Shown here piece by piece: positions 35,738-47,300 of a stretch of DNA of 64,000 nucleotides. The stretch comes from Paenibacillus sp. SY21-1 (lineage in GTDB: Bacteria; Bacillota; Bacilli; Paenibacillales; Paenibacillaceae). The stretch lies in the NCBI RefSeq assembly GCF_005222705.1, contig NZ_STGF01000011.1, positions 159,407-223,406 on the forward strand. The letters are read 5' to 3'. The notes below the pieces were generated by a model. That model was not told the DNA's origin, searched no databases, and saw only the letters and a program-made list of their open reading frames with translations. Each line of letters opens with the position of its first letter. Positions within the stretch are counted from its first letter, which is position 1. Both the position numbers and the translations under genes were made by a program.

Positions 35738-37387
35738 ATGAGAAAGCATAGAGTCATCTCTATGATCATGGTGATAGCTATGATTATCAGCTTGTTAGCT
35801 GCTTGTACAAGTAATCGTCATATCAACTATAATATGCCTTCAACTTATGGTGGTGATGCTAACCATTATTTGAACGATGGCAGTCTTCCCGATTATTACA
35901 ATGGTTTTCCCGAGCGAATAACGATTGAAATCCCTGTATATGAAAGGGCATTCGAAGGGTGGAACGTAACGGATAATTACTATACGCGATGGATACAACG
36001 GGAATTCGGCGATAAGTATAACATTGATGTTAAATTTATTCCGATCTCCCGTGTTAACGAAGTAAAAACGTATCAACAACTGCTTGCCTCAGGAAAAGCG
36101 CCGAATATTATTTTTCATTATGATATGCCACAAGCGCTTGCTTATTATGGAGAAGGTGTGTTGCAAGAACTGAATTGGCTAGAAATCGAGAAATACGCGC
36201 CTACCTATTGGGGCAATTTAAGCAAAATCGTTAAGCAGTATGGTAGAGTGGATGGTAAATCGATGTTTTTGTTTGCCGCTCGTCCAGAATTCGGGAATTT
36301 TGTAGTTGTTATTCGCAAAGATTGGGTAGAAAAGGTTGGTATGAAAGTCGAGGACATCACTTCTCTGGAGATCTATAATGAAATGCTGGAAAAGTGGAAA
36401 AAAGCGGGAATCGGTGTCGCCGGTGCAGCACTTACACGGAATGTATATACCTACAGCTATCCCTACCGCGACTGGCCGATTAATTCTAAGAAGCATGCGT
36501 TATATTCAGATTTATCAGTAGCGGATTTTACGACTCCTGCGTCAGAAGCCTGGTTTCGTAACATGAACTATTTGTACAACAATGGTCTTATAGATAAGGA
36601 ATTCTATTTGCGTGACGATGATAATAAATTCAGGGCTGAATTTATTGCGGGCAATACGGGGACCTTAGGGTTTTATTTGACTAGTGGTACGGAAATCTTC
36701 GAGGCTACACTGAAGCACAACCCTGAAGCTGAATTTGCCGTAATCCCACCGGGCAGCTTTGTACCAGAAGGAAGAATACCGCAAAGCCGAGCTGATTGGC
36801 CGTTCGGCTTGATCATGGGTATTAACTACGAAACCTCATTCGAAGAACGTATAGCTGTGTGGATGTATCTGGAGTGGATGAGTCAGCCGGAAAATCTGTT
36901 TTTCCTGCAGAACGGCCTAGAAGGTCAGAACTATACGAGAGACGCCGAGGGGCTGCCGGTTAAAGCTCCCGCATTTACGGGAGAATCTGTGTTGTCCCAA
37001 AACAATAACAAGGACTATTGGGCACTCGTAACAGAGGCACCGGTATTCGCAACACCAGAACTAACTCGTAAAGCCAATCAAATGAACTGGACACCTCCTG
37101 GTTATGATTATATCGTGAGAGATATGCTTAAATATGCAGAAGAGTCGAAGAAATATGCTACTCCGGACCCGCTCTTTACCGTTGTACTTTCTAAGGTGAA
37201 TGAATATAAGGCGGATTTGGGCAGCCTTTTCCAAGAGCTCTATTTGGAGGTCATTCTTGCGCCTGAAGACCAGTTCGATGCGAAATATAAGGCTGCCAAG
37301 AAAAGATATCTCGATGCTGGTTATCAAGAAATATTGGATGAGAAGCAGCAAGCGATTGATGCAGGTCAATTTCAATTGCAAAATTAG
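35738..37387 (+). CDS. ABC sugar-binding lipoprotein 1
   Basis: Extracellular solute-binding lipoprotein, 549 residues, lipobox LLAAC (Cys about 23). It belongs to the LplA/YtcQ group used with ATPase-less local ABC permease pairs for complex saccharides. A long block (PVYERAFEGWNVTDNYYTRW) is almost the same as in the paralogue at 39586, and the proteins align along their length. It ends at a strong terminator, so its transcript may be separate from the permeases. Start site AGGAGG. Confidence 0.85.
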   Translation: MRKHRVISMIMVIAMIISLLAACTSNRHINYNMPSTYGGDANHYLNDGSLPDYYNGFPERITIEIPVYERAFEGWNVTDNYYTRWIQREFGDKYNIDVKFIPISRVNEVKTYQQLLASGKAPNIIFHYDMPQALAYYGEGVLQELNWLEIEKYAPTYWGNLSKIVKQYGRVDGKSMFLFAARPEFGNFVVVIRKDWVEKVGMKVEDITSLEIYNEMLEKWKKAGIGVAGAALTRNVYTYSYPYRDWPINSKKHALYSDLSVADFTTPASEAWFRNMNYLYNNGLIDKEFYLRDDDNKFRAEFIAGNTGTLGFYLTSGTEIFEATLKHNPEAEFAVIPPGSFVPEGRIPQSRADWPFGLIMGINYETSFEERIAVWMYLEWMSQPENLFFLQNGLEGQNYTRDAEGLPVKAPAFTGESVLSQNNNKDYWALVTEAPVFATPELTRKANQMNWTPPGYDYIVRDMLKYAEESKKYATPDPLFTVVLSKVNEYKADLGSLFQELYLEVILAPEDQFDAKYKAAKKRYLDAGYQEILDEKQQAIDAGQFQLQN

Positions 37388-37406
37388 GGACGTCAGATGG
37401 ATAGAG

Positions 37407-37441
37407 AACATGCGCCGAAGCATTGGCGCATGTTTTTTTTA
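37407..37441 (+). terminator. Terminator after binding lipoprotein 1
   Basis: AACATGCGCC and GGCGCATGTT form a perfect 10-bp stem, followed by eight or more T. Confidence 0.95.
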
Positions 37442-37453
37442 TGGCTTTTTTTA

Positions 37454-37474
37454 TGGCCATTTTTGATTATTTGG
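37454..37474 (+). promoter_or_regulatory. Candidate operator of the permease genes
   Basis: TGGCCATTTTTGATTATTTGG resembles TGGTCATTTTTGATAATTGG at 32052-32071. Position upstream of a transcription unit start suggests a binding site for one of the AraC-type regulators. Confidence 0.35.
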
Positions 37475-37651
37475 TCACGTATTGATTCTATTTGAGTCGA
37501 AAATGATAGAAATGGAGCCGAACAGATCAGATTTGACCATCGTTAATCATTATTCGCGATTTACCTGCCGCAAGAGTCAGGCTAATATGAAGCCAATCCG
37601 AAAACGACACAAAGTCATTTGGGAATTATCAAGCATGAGGAGGTGAAAATT

Positions 37652-38620
37652 TTGAAGTCTGCAGGAACTGCTAACATCAACGATGAAACCGCTTTATTGA
37701 AACCAGGGAATGATAAAAAGGGGATTCGTTATTATTTCAAGAGGGACGGTCAGCTTTATTCTTTGCTGCTCATTCCATTGGTATTCGTCCTAGTCTTTAA
37801 ATATGCACCTATGTTTGGTCTTACGATCGCATTCAAAGATTATAAGATTGCAAGCGGTTTCTGGGGGAGCGAATGGGTCGGCCTCGATATCTTCAAGGAT
37901 TTATTTGCTAAGCCGGACTTTATCCGGGCGATACGCAATACGCTGCTGCTCAATATCTTGAGTATGATTTTTGGCTTCATCATGCCGATTGTACTGGCTT
38001 TGCTGTTGAATGAGCTCAGGGGCGTCTTCTTTAAACGGATTAACCAATCTCTTCTCTACCTGCCGCATTTTCTTTCAGCCGTTATTATCGGTGCACTTGC
38101 CTATCAGCTTCTCGGAGAAGGCAGCGGTATGGTCAATAACCTAATTGAACAGTTGGGCGGAACACGTATTCCTTTCCTTCAGGATGATGTCAACTGGGTT
38201 ATTAGTTACGTCGCAATTGGCGTGTGGCAAGGCATGGGTTGGGGAAGCATTATTTATTTGGCCGCCATTAGCGGTATTAACCCCGAACTGTATGAGGCCG
38301 CGACAGTGGACGGTGCCGGTCGATTGCGCAAAATGTGGAACGTTACGCTGCCTTCCATTCGTCCGACCATCGTTACCTTGATGATCCTTAGTCTGGGACA
38401 CATTATGGGGGGGTCATTCGAGCAGGTCTTTGCTCTCGCAAATCAGGCTACGACGGAGTTTACGACAACCATTCCTGTATTGGTATACCGCTGGGGTATT
38501 GAGAATGGCAGCTTCAGTCGCGCAACCGCACTGGGCTTGTTCCAAGCCGTCATCGGGGTCATTATGGTGCTGATTGCCGACCGTATCGCCAAGAAACTAG
38601 GCGAGGACGGATTGATTTAG
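37652..38620 (+). CDS. ABC sugar permease 1 (LplB type)
   Basis: Inner membrane permease of 322 residues with six main helices. The EAA loop EAATVDGAGRLRKMWNVTLP (about 222-241) contacts the ATPase. A 35-residue soluble N-terminus is typical of LplB. The TTG at 37652 is chosen because AGGAGGTGA lies 6 bases upstream; an ATG frame at 37619 has no site. No ATPase gene is in the window, so a shared MsmX-type ATPase is expected to energise it. Confidence 0.88.
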   Translation: MKSAGTANINDETALLKPGNDKKGIRYYFKRDGQLYSLLLIPLVFVLVFKYAPMFGLTIAFKDYKIASGFWGSEWVGLDIFKDLFAKPDFIRAIRNTLLLNILSMIFGFIMPIVLALLLNELRGVFFKRINQSLLYLPHFLSAVIIGALAYQLLGEGSGMVNNLIEQLGGTRIPFLQDDVNWVISYVAIGVWQGMGWGSIIYLAAISGINPELYEAATVDGAGRLRKMWNVTLPSIRPTIVTLMILSLGHIMGGSFEQVFALANQATTEFTTTIPVLVYRWGIENGSFSRATALGLFQAVIGVIMVLIADRIAKKLGEDGLI

Positions 38621-38634
38621 AAAGGAGGCGAACC

Positions 38635-39534
38635 ATGAAACTATCCGCTAACAGCTTTGTCGTACGACGACGTCAGCGTCTAGATATATGGGAATTGCTC
38701 ATAAGAATCGTTTTGCTTGTTACCTCTTTAACCTGTTTGTTCCCTTTTATGCATGTTGTAGCGAAGTCACTTAGCGATAACTCCTATGTCATTGCAAATA
38801 AGGTATTCCTGCTGCCAAATGGCTTTAACCTTGAAGCTTATGCCAAAATCTTCGCAGATGCGAGCATCATGAGATCTCTATATGTTTCTATCATCATTAC
38901 GGTGATGTTTACCATACTGGGTATGATCGTCACGATTTGCGCCGCCTATCCGCTATCTCGTAAGAATTTAAAGGGACGTGCTGCTATAACCGTCATTTTT
39001 ATGTTTACCTTGTACTTCGGCGGCGGCATGATTCCCGAATATTTGCTCATTAATAATTTGGGGATGCTTGATACCATATGGTCGCTTGTGCTGCCAGGCG
39101 CATTCAGCGCGTTTAATCTTCTGATATTTAGAAGCTCGATTGCAAGCAATATTCCGGATAGCTTGGAGGAGTCAGCCCGCATCGATGGTGCAAGTCACTA
39201 TCGCATATTGATCAGTATTGTGCTGCCGTTATCCAAGCCCATTCTTGCAACGCTGTCGCTCTTTTACGCTGTTGGGAGATGGAACGCTTATGGGGATGCA
39301 TTGTTTTATATTAAACAGAATGTGGACCTGAGGCCGCTGCAATTAAAGCTTTTTTATCTGGTCGTTCAAGCTAGTGAGAGCTTCCAGCTCGAGATGACAC
39401 ATGTATCCTTGTCTAATCCCGAGGTGCTGAAAGCGGCGTGTATCGTCTTTGCAACGCTGCCGATCCTTCTTGTGTATCCGTTCATTCAAAAGTACTTTGT
39501 GCAGGGGGTGATGCTTGGCGCCGTAAAAGAGTAG
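38635..39534 (+). CDS. ABC sugar permease 2 (YtcP type)
   Basis: Second permease of the pair, 299 residues, six helices. EAA loop: EESARIDGASHYRILISIVLP (about 180-200). The ribosome binding site is AAAGGAGG and the gap after the first permease is 14 bases. With it and a lipoprotein it forms the importer. Confidence 0.9.
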   Translation: MKLSANSFVVRRRQRLDIWELLIRIVLLVTSLTCLFPFMHVVAKSLSDNSYVIANKVFLLPNGFNLEAYAKIFADASIMRSLYVSIIITVMFTILGMIVTICAAYPLSRKNLKGRAAITVIFMFTLYFGGGMIPEYLLINNLGMLDTIWSLVLPGAFSAFNLLIFRSSIASNIPDSLEESARIDGASHYRILISIVLPLSKPILATLSLFYAVGRWNAYGDALFYIKQNVDLRPLQLKLFYLVVQASESFQLEMTHVSLSNPEVLKAACIVFATLPILLVYPFIQKYFVQGVMLGAVKE

Positions 39535-39585
39535 GATGACAGGTTAGGAGTTTTGGTTGTTGTATAAAAAAAGGGAGGATCAAGC

Positions 39586-41229
39586 ATGAAAAGGAAGAAG
39601 TTTACGAGCATCAGTATGGCACTAATTCTCTCCACTGTTCTGTTGGGAGCTTGTTCGAACAATAGCAACACCACGAGCAATCCTTCACCATCTCCGACCA
39701 GCAGCAACGAGGGACAAGCGGAAGGTCAATTCGCCGATTATTCGAAGGGGTTCGAAAAATCCATTACGCTTGATATTCCGGTCTATGAGCGCGCATTTGA
39801 AGGCTGGAACGTGAGCGATAACTACTATACGCGCTGGATTCAGAAGGAGTTCGGCGATAAGTATAACGTTAAAATGAACTTTGTCCCAATAAACAGAGCC
39901 GGAGAAGTGCGAGATTTCCAACAGCTACTTGCAGCCGGTAATGCGCCGGATGTCATCTTCCACTATGACATGCCTCAAGCGGTGGCCTATTACGGTCAAA
40001 ATGTGATGCAGCCTCTTGATCTGGAAGAGATCGCGAATTACGCTCCTACTTATTGGGAGAATATGAATGAAGTTATCGAGGAATACGGGGTTATCGAGGA
40101 CAAGAATATGTTTTTCTTTGCCTCCCGTCCGGACTACGGCAATTTTGCCAGCTTTATACGTAAAGACTGGGTCGAGAAGGTCGGCATGAAGATGGAGGAC
40201 CTCACGTCTCTGGAGAAATTTAATGAAATGCTGGTGAAATGGAAGGAAGCTGGACTAGGAACGGCAGGAGCGGGCTTGACGGCCAACATTTACAACTATA
40301 GCTACGCCTTTCGCGAATATCCGATGGATCCTAAAGAAGTAGCAATTTATACGGATTTGGCTGTAGGTGAATTCACTTCACCGGCTTCGGAAGCGTGGCT
40401 GCGCAACCTTAGCTATCAGTACCACAATGGTCTAATCGACAAAGAATTCTATCTTCGCAAAGACGGCAATTCGATCAAGGCAGAGTTCGTTGCGGGAAGA
40501 ACGGGTACTTACGGTGAATACATGGCGAGCAACATGGATGTGTTTGAAGCAACGCTGAAAAATAACCCGGAGGCGGAATTTGCATTGATTCCACCTGCTG
40601 CCGGAATCCCAGGCGGAAAAGAACTCCCGTCAAGCGCTCCATTCCCTTTTGGTCTAATTATGGGGGTTAATGCAGAAGCCACAGCAGAAGAGCGAGTCGC
40701 CCTTTGGCTGTATCTGGAGTGGATGAGCCAGCCGGATAATTTGTTCTACTTACAGAATGGGGTAGAAGGTCAAAACTACACGTTGGATGCAAACGGCGCT
40801 CCAGTGAGAGACGACAGCTATACTGGCGAATTCGCCCTTTCGAAAAACAACAACAAAGATTATTGGAGCTTTGTAACCGAAGCGCCTGTATTCGGCACGG
40901 AGGAAGAAACGCTTGCCGTTCTGAAGAAATTCTGGACACCGGTAGGCTATGAACATATCGTTGATGACATGCTATTCTATGCTGAGGAAGCCAAGAAAAA
41001 GAGGGGCGTAGAACGGAATCCATTGTTCACCGTTCCAATTGAATCAGTTAATGAATATAAGGCTGACCTTAACAACTTGTTCCAGGAGCTTTATCTGAAG
41101 GTGGTTATGTCGCCGGCGGATCAGTTCGATCAATTGTACGCAGATGCCAAAAAACGTTATCTGGAATCTGGCTATCAAGAAATTCTCGATGAGAAGACAG
41201 CAGCGTTTGAGGCGGGTCAAGTGAAGTAG
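39586..41229 (+). CDS. ABC sugar-binding lipoprotein 2
   Basis: 547-residue solute-binding lipoprotein, lipobox LLGAC (Cys about 24), followed by a Ser/Thr/Asn-rich linker that should tether it. It is a paralogue of the product at 35738, with near-identical blocks at the N-terminus of the mature domain and at the C-terminus (KKRYL-SGYQEILDEK). It directly follows the permeases and is likely their main partner. Confidence 0.88.
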   Translation: MKRKKFTSISMALILSTVLLGACSNNSNTTSNPSPSPTSSNEGQAEGQFADYSKGFEKSITLDIPVYERAFEGWNVSDNYYTRWIQKEFGDKYNVKMNFVPINRAGEVRDFQQLLAAGNAPDVIFHYDMPQAVAYYGQNVMQPLDLEEIANYAPTYWENMNEVIEEYGVIEDKNMFFFASRPDYGNFASFIRKDWVEKVGMKMEDLTSLEKFNEMLVKWKEAGLGTAGAGLTANIYNYSYAFREYPMDPKEVAIYTDLAVGEFTSPASEAWLRNLSYQYHNGLIDKEFYLRKDGNSIKAEFVAGRTGTYGEYMASNMDVFEATLKNNPEAEFALIPPAAGIPGGKELPSSAPFPFGLIMGVNAEATAEERVALWLYLEWMSQPDNLFYLQNGVEGQNYTLDANGAPVRDDSYTGEFALSKNNNKDYWSFVTEAPVFGTEEETLAVLKKFWTPVGYEHIVDDMLFYAEEAKKKRGVERNPLFTVPIESVNEYKADLNNLFQELYLKVVMSPADQFDQLYADAKKRYLESGYQEILDEKTAAFEAGQVK

Positions 41230-41240
41230 TAACAGCAATG

Positions 41241-41266
41241 GAGCTCCTGAATTTATTCGGGAGCTC
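41241..41266 (+). terminator. Hairpin after binding lipoprotein 2
   Basis: GAGCTCCTGAAT and ATTCGGGAGCTC form a long stem with a TT loop and one mismatch. No T-run follows, so it may stabilise the upstream mRNA rather than terminate fully. Confidence 0.5.
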
Positions 41267-41374
41267 TCCACATGAAGGGTATATGAACAAGAATAATATC
41301 GCACCCAGTGCTTGCAGCTTTGAATGAATTTGTAAGCGGTACCAGTTATAAAATGGTTAGAGGAGGCTCAATGA

Positions 41375-44300
41375 ATGACGGGAGTAACAAGAAAAAAAGA
41401 TTTAAGCCTAATAGGTAAGAAAGCATTATCTTTACTTGTGTCGGTCGCGGTCGTTGCGGGCAGCTTTACAACGGGTATAGGCAGTCAAGCTCGTGCTGCT
41501 GAATCGGCGACCATACCCGAAAATGGTTTGATTGCAGACTATTCATTCTCCGAAGCACCGCAAGATGGCAAGACAATCGCAAACAAAGCAACGGGCGCAG
41601 GCGCAGTCGGCCATGCAATTGTAGAAAACGAAGCGACTTCTGCATGGGAAGACAATGCACTGAAATTCTCGGGAACGGGTACATCCGTTAGCAATCCGGT
41701 TGGTACTTGGGTATCTCTTCCAGGCAATATTCTGAGCGGCAAAACTTCTGCGACAGTGAGCATCGAAGTGAAGCCAAGCGCAGCCATTCTGACCAAAGCA
41801 CATTTCCTGTGGAACATTGGCAACTCAGGTACGGCCACATATTGGTTTGCCAATACCAATTCTCCTCGTACGTCTATTAAATATGGCAATGAGAAGACGG
41901 CACCCTCTACCAAGCAGCTTTCGGCCGATCGTTGGTACAGCCTTACATCGGTCATTAATGCGGATACAAAGACGATCTCGTTCTATGTTGACGGGGTTAA
42001 GGTTGGAGAAACGCTGGATGGCAATATGTCGCTGGCGCAGCTGACGGATCAATCACGGAATACAATCGGACGGGCGCCCTATAATGATCCTATGTTTGAG
42101 GGTTCCGTATCTAGCTTCCGTGTGTATGACCGTGCCCTCAGCTCTGAGGAAGTAAAAACGATTTCGGATGCGGATATGGAGCAGCATTCAGCCTATTTCG
42201 ATCAATTACTGCAAACGTCCATCGCCGTCGTGACAGATGTGGAGATCGATAAGCCGCAAATGAAGCTGCCGAGCCATAACGGGACGGTGACATGGACCTC
42301 GAACACTTCTGCTGTGGTGATTGCAGAGGATGGCATAACGGCAACGGCTGAACAACCAACTGCTAACGGTTCCCCGGTGACAGGCACACTTACCGCGACG
42401 ATGACGATTCGTGGTAACAGCTTGACGAAGGAAGTTGACGTAACCGTATTACCCAAAGAGGCCATAACCACAATTCCGACGCGAGGACTTATTGCGGACT
42501 ATTCTTTTGTAGAGCAGCCGGAGGACGGCAAGACGGTAGCGAATAAGTCAACAAATACCGGAGTTGTCGGAGCTGCTGTCGTGCAGAATGAAGCGACGGC
42601 AGTCTGGGAGGATAACGGACTTGTATTCTCGGGCGAAGGGACATCGGTGAGCAGCCCTACAGGAACGTGGGTTTCCTTGCCTAATCAAATTCTAAGCGGC
42701 AAAACCTCGGCGACGATAAGCGTTGAGGTCAAGCCTAGCACAGTGACGACCAACAGGTTTCATTTCCTCTGGAACATCGGCAACAGCGGTACCTCAAATT
42801 ACTGGTTTGCCAACTTGCTGGATCCGCGTACTTCCATTAAATATGGAGGTTCTGAGAAGACAGCATTGTCACCTTCAAAGCTGAAGGGTGATCAATGGTA
42901 TAGTATTACCTCTGTCATTGACGCCGGAATGAAAACAATATCCTATTATATTGATGGCGTTAAAGTTGGTGAAATGGAAGACGGTGGAATGTCACTATCA
43001 CAAGTTACCGACCAGACAAAGAATACAATCGGGCTTGCGCCGTACAATGATCCGTTGTTTCAAGGTGCGGTATCAACGTTCCGCGTGTATGACCGTGTGT
43101 TGAGTGCAGAAGAGATTACATTCATATCCAATACAGATGCACAGCTGCACGCAGGAACGGTAGAGCCGACAGCTCTTGCCGTGAACGAGGTTACGGTATC
43201 TGCGAATGGCTCTGCTTCGGTGTCACTTCAATGGGATGCTGTAACGAACGCCAGCTATTATAACGTATACCGCAGCATTGCAGGACAAGATGATTACGCA
43301 AAGCTGCAGAAGTTGACCGATACATCGTTTAAGGATGAGACGGTGTCGCTGTCAACGGATTATGATTACAGAATAACGGCTGTTAGCAGCAGGGAGGTAG
43401 AGTCCGCTCCAAGCATGTCTGTGACGGCAGAGGTACAGGTTCCGACAGAAGCGCCAGCGGCACCAACTGAGCTTGCCGTAACGGGGGTCATCACCCAGAC
43501 TAGTGTTGATTTGAAGTGGACAGCTTCGACAGGCAGCTCGGAATATGTGATCTACCGCTCGAATACGCAGAGCGGAGGCTTTAATGAAATTGGCCGTTCG
43601 ACAACAACAACATTCAAGGATTCCAGTGTTAATACCGCAACAACTCATTACTATCAAGTAAAGGCCTTGAATTATGCGGGACTATCAACGGATGGCTCGA
43701 ATGTGGTGGGAAGCCCGGTATTTTCACCGCCTTCATCTCCAACTGGCGTCAAAGTCAGCAGTGTCAGCGATGTTGGGGCTGTGGTCAACTGGGAGACCGT
43801 ACAAGGAGCAGAGGTTTACAACGTATATATCAAAGAAGCTGGCGCATCGGAGTATACGCTGAGCGGCACGACAAGTACGCTAACTTATGCCATTCAAGGA
43901 CTGTCCGAAAACAGGGAGTATAACGCGGCAGTCACAGCGGCAAGCATTAGCGGGGAGTCGAATCATTCCGCAGCCGCAGCTTTCCGTACGAAAAAACCAA
44001 TGAAATTCGACTTTGGTTTTGTGGATTCACCGGTATTAGCTGGCTACATCGGTGTTACAGCATCCTCCATTTATTCACAGGAGGCAGGTTACGGCTTTGT
44101 AGATGCTTCGACCCTGTGGGGGCGTGACCGAGGTCCTGCTGCCAATCCTGCTGCTGAACCACTACGGGATATGACCAGGGAGTGGCTTAACGGCGCGAAC
44201 TGGCAGTTTAACGTCGACTTGCCAAACGGCTTATACGACGTGTTGGTTTATTCGGGCGACCACGCAGGAAGACAGGGCGGGGGTGTTTGGATTGAAGGGA

Positions 44301-47300
44301 TTAATTATGGAGGCGTCGGAGGTGCGAGAGATGCGGTTCTCGCCAGACAGCTCGATAACATCTCCGTGTCGGATGGGCAAATGTCGTTCCAGTTCGATGG
44401 TACGATTAACGGGGTAGTTATCATCCCGGTGTTAAATTCTCCAACCAATTTGACCCTTGACGAGAAAGGGATGGATCCGGCTCAGCCTGTGGTCAAGCTC
44501 TCGTGGTCGGGCAATGAGGAAGCGGCCAAATATCGCGTGTATAGACAAGGCGGTATATCCAATTCTTTCATAGCCATCGGCGATACGCAAGCCGAACAAT
44601 TCACGGATCATAGTGTGGATGTAGGAATAGAGTATCTCTATTATGTGACCCTTGTCGATGCAGCAGGTCTTGAGACGGGACCGACAAATGAATTGACTGT
44701 ATCGCTTGTAGATTCCGAGATTCAGATTCCTGAAGCGCCACAGAATCTGCAATACGGCGCCGTGAACAAAAACGACGTGACTATCAGCTGGGATGATAGC
44801 GCAGGGGCAACCTCTTACTACATTTATCGGGCTCAGCGCCCGAACGAGACTTTTGTTCCAATCGGGAGGACACATGAAGCAGCCTACACGGATGAGACTG
44901 TTCTAACGACGATCGCTTATTATTACAAGGTGCAAGCCGTGAGCGCCGGCGGCGGGTCCGAGCTGTCCGAGACGCTGGTTACCCCTGCTGTAACCGTTCT
45001 AGACCGTCAGGCCGAATATCTTGATCGTGGGCTTGTAGCGGTAAAGACGGAGGATGGCGTATTCGTCGGTTGGAGATTGCTGGGTAATGATCCCGCCAGC
45101 GTTAGCTTTGATCTCTACCGAGATGGGGAGAAAATTAATGAAGATCCGATAACAACCTCCACGAACTATCTGGATGCTGAAGGCACGCTAGATTCCGTCT
45201 ATCAGATTAAGGTTATTGGGGGAAGCGGTCCTAAAGAGACCGATACGGTAAAGGTATGGTCGGAGCAGTACTTAAGTATACCGCTTGATAAGCCTGCCGG
45301 GGGAGTTTCGCCTGACGGCGAAGCGTACAAATATTCGGCGAATGATGCCAGCGCGGGAGACCTTGATGGCGACGGGCAATATGAAATTGTAGTTAAATGG
45401 GATGCACTTGCTCGTGACAACGCTCACGCTGGTTACACAACGAATACGTATTTCGATGCTTACAAGCTGGATGGAACCAAATTATGGCGAATTGATGCCG
45501 GTCCAAATGTACGTGCTGGCGCGCATTACTCACCGTTCCTTGTTTACGATTTCGACGGCGATGGCAAATCGGAAATTGTGTTCAAAACAGCGGATGGCAC
45601 AGTCGATAGCGAAGGGAATGTAATCGGCGATCCGGATGCGATTTGGCGCAACGCTGCAGGCTATATTCTGCAAGGACCTGAATATTTAACGATATTTGAT
45701 GGTGAGTCCGGCAAAGCGATAGATACGATCAATTACGAACCGGCAAGAGGCAAGGTAGAGGACTGGGGCGACGGTTATGGTAATCGGGTAGATCGTCATC
45801 TTGCAGCTGTAGCTTATCTGAACGGAGAAACGCCAAGCATTGTCATGACACGAGGGTACTACGCCAAAACGATGCTGGCAGCTTACAACTTTGTTGATGG
45901 CAAGCTGGTGAAAGAGTGGGTATTTAACAGCAGTGAACCAGGGAATAACATTTATGAGGGACAAGGGAATCACAACCTCTCTGTTGCCGACGTGGATGGG
46001 GACGGACTTGACGAGATTATCTATGGAGCAGCCGTATTTGATCATGACGGTACCGGTTTGTATGCAACGTGGGGGCATGGGGATGCCTTGCATGTCTCGG
46101 ACTTTGATCCTGAACGTCCAGGCCTTGAAATCTATCAGCCTCATGAAGGCGGTCATGGCTTCGGTATTAGAGATGCGGCAACTGGCGAGGAAATATGGAA
46201 TAATAATCCGGAAGTGCGCGTCGACGTCGGCCGTGGGCTTATTGCTGATATCGATCCGCGTCACCTTGGCGCAGAATTCTGGTCGTCCACCAGCTGGGAT
46301 GGCAGCTCTGGTGCAAGTGCATTATTTAACGTAAAAGGAGACCCGATCTCGGAGAATCGACCTTCTATTAATCATGCGGTATGGTGGGACGGAGATTTGC
46401 TTCGCGAGCTGCTGGATCATGACTTTATTCCAGGCGTAGATCCACATGGCTATCCGAAGATCGACAAATGGGATTGGGAGAATGAGCAATCTGTCAGAAT
46501 CTACAGTCCGGAAGGGGTAACTTCCAACAATTATACAAAAGGCAATCCATCCCTGCAGGCCGATCTGCTTGGCGACTGGCGCGAAGAAGTAATCTGGCCG
46601 TCAGCCGACAGCACAGAACTTCAAATCCATACGACGATTGACCTGACTGAGCATCGCATTTATACCTTGATGCACGATCCGGTCTATCGATTAGGCATTG
46701 CTTGGCAGAACGCTGGCTATAACCAGCCTCCTCACACAGGCTTCTATTTGGGAAGCGGTATGCAGGAGCCACCAGCGCCAAGGATAACAATCGTGAACGA
46801 GCCTGCCGCTCCGGGCGCCCCGACTTCGGTCACGGCAACGGCCGGAAACGGGCAAGTCGTCTTGGCATGGGAGGGTACTGCGAATACAGCCCAATACAAA
46901 ATCCTTAGAAGCAATAGTGAAAACGGTGAATACGCCATTGTGAACACTGTAGATGAGAAGAGCTATACCGATACAAGCGTAGTCAACGGCAGCACTTATT
47001 ATTATCGAATCATTGCCATCAATGCAATCGGTGAAAGCGAACCGTCTGTAACTGTCAACGCAACGCCAAGAGCGGCCAGCAGCGGCGGCGGCACTGGAAC
47101 TGGAGGAGGGACAACCCCAGGGACCGGGCAGCCAGAAGATGGTACGGTAATTGTGAACGATCCCAAAGCTAATCAAGGCAAAATTACGGTTAATGTTGCC
47201 GGCGGCAAGCATAAGGTTTTGCTTCCTGCCCATGCTGCGGCCGTAAACGGACAGAATAAGCTAAGCTTGGAAGCGGAAGCGGTAACGGTGGAAATTCCGG

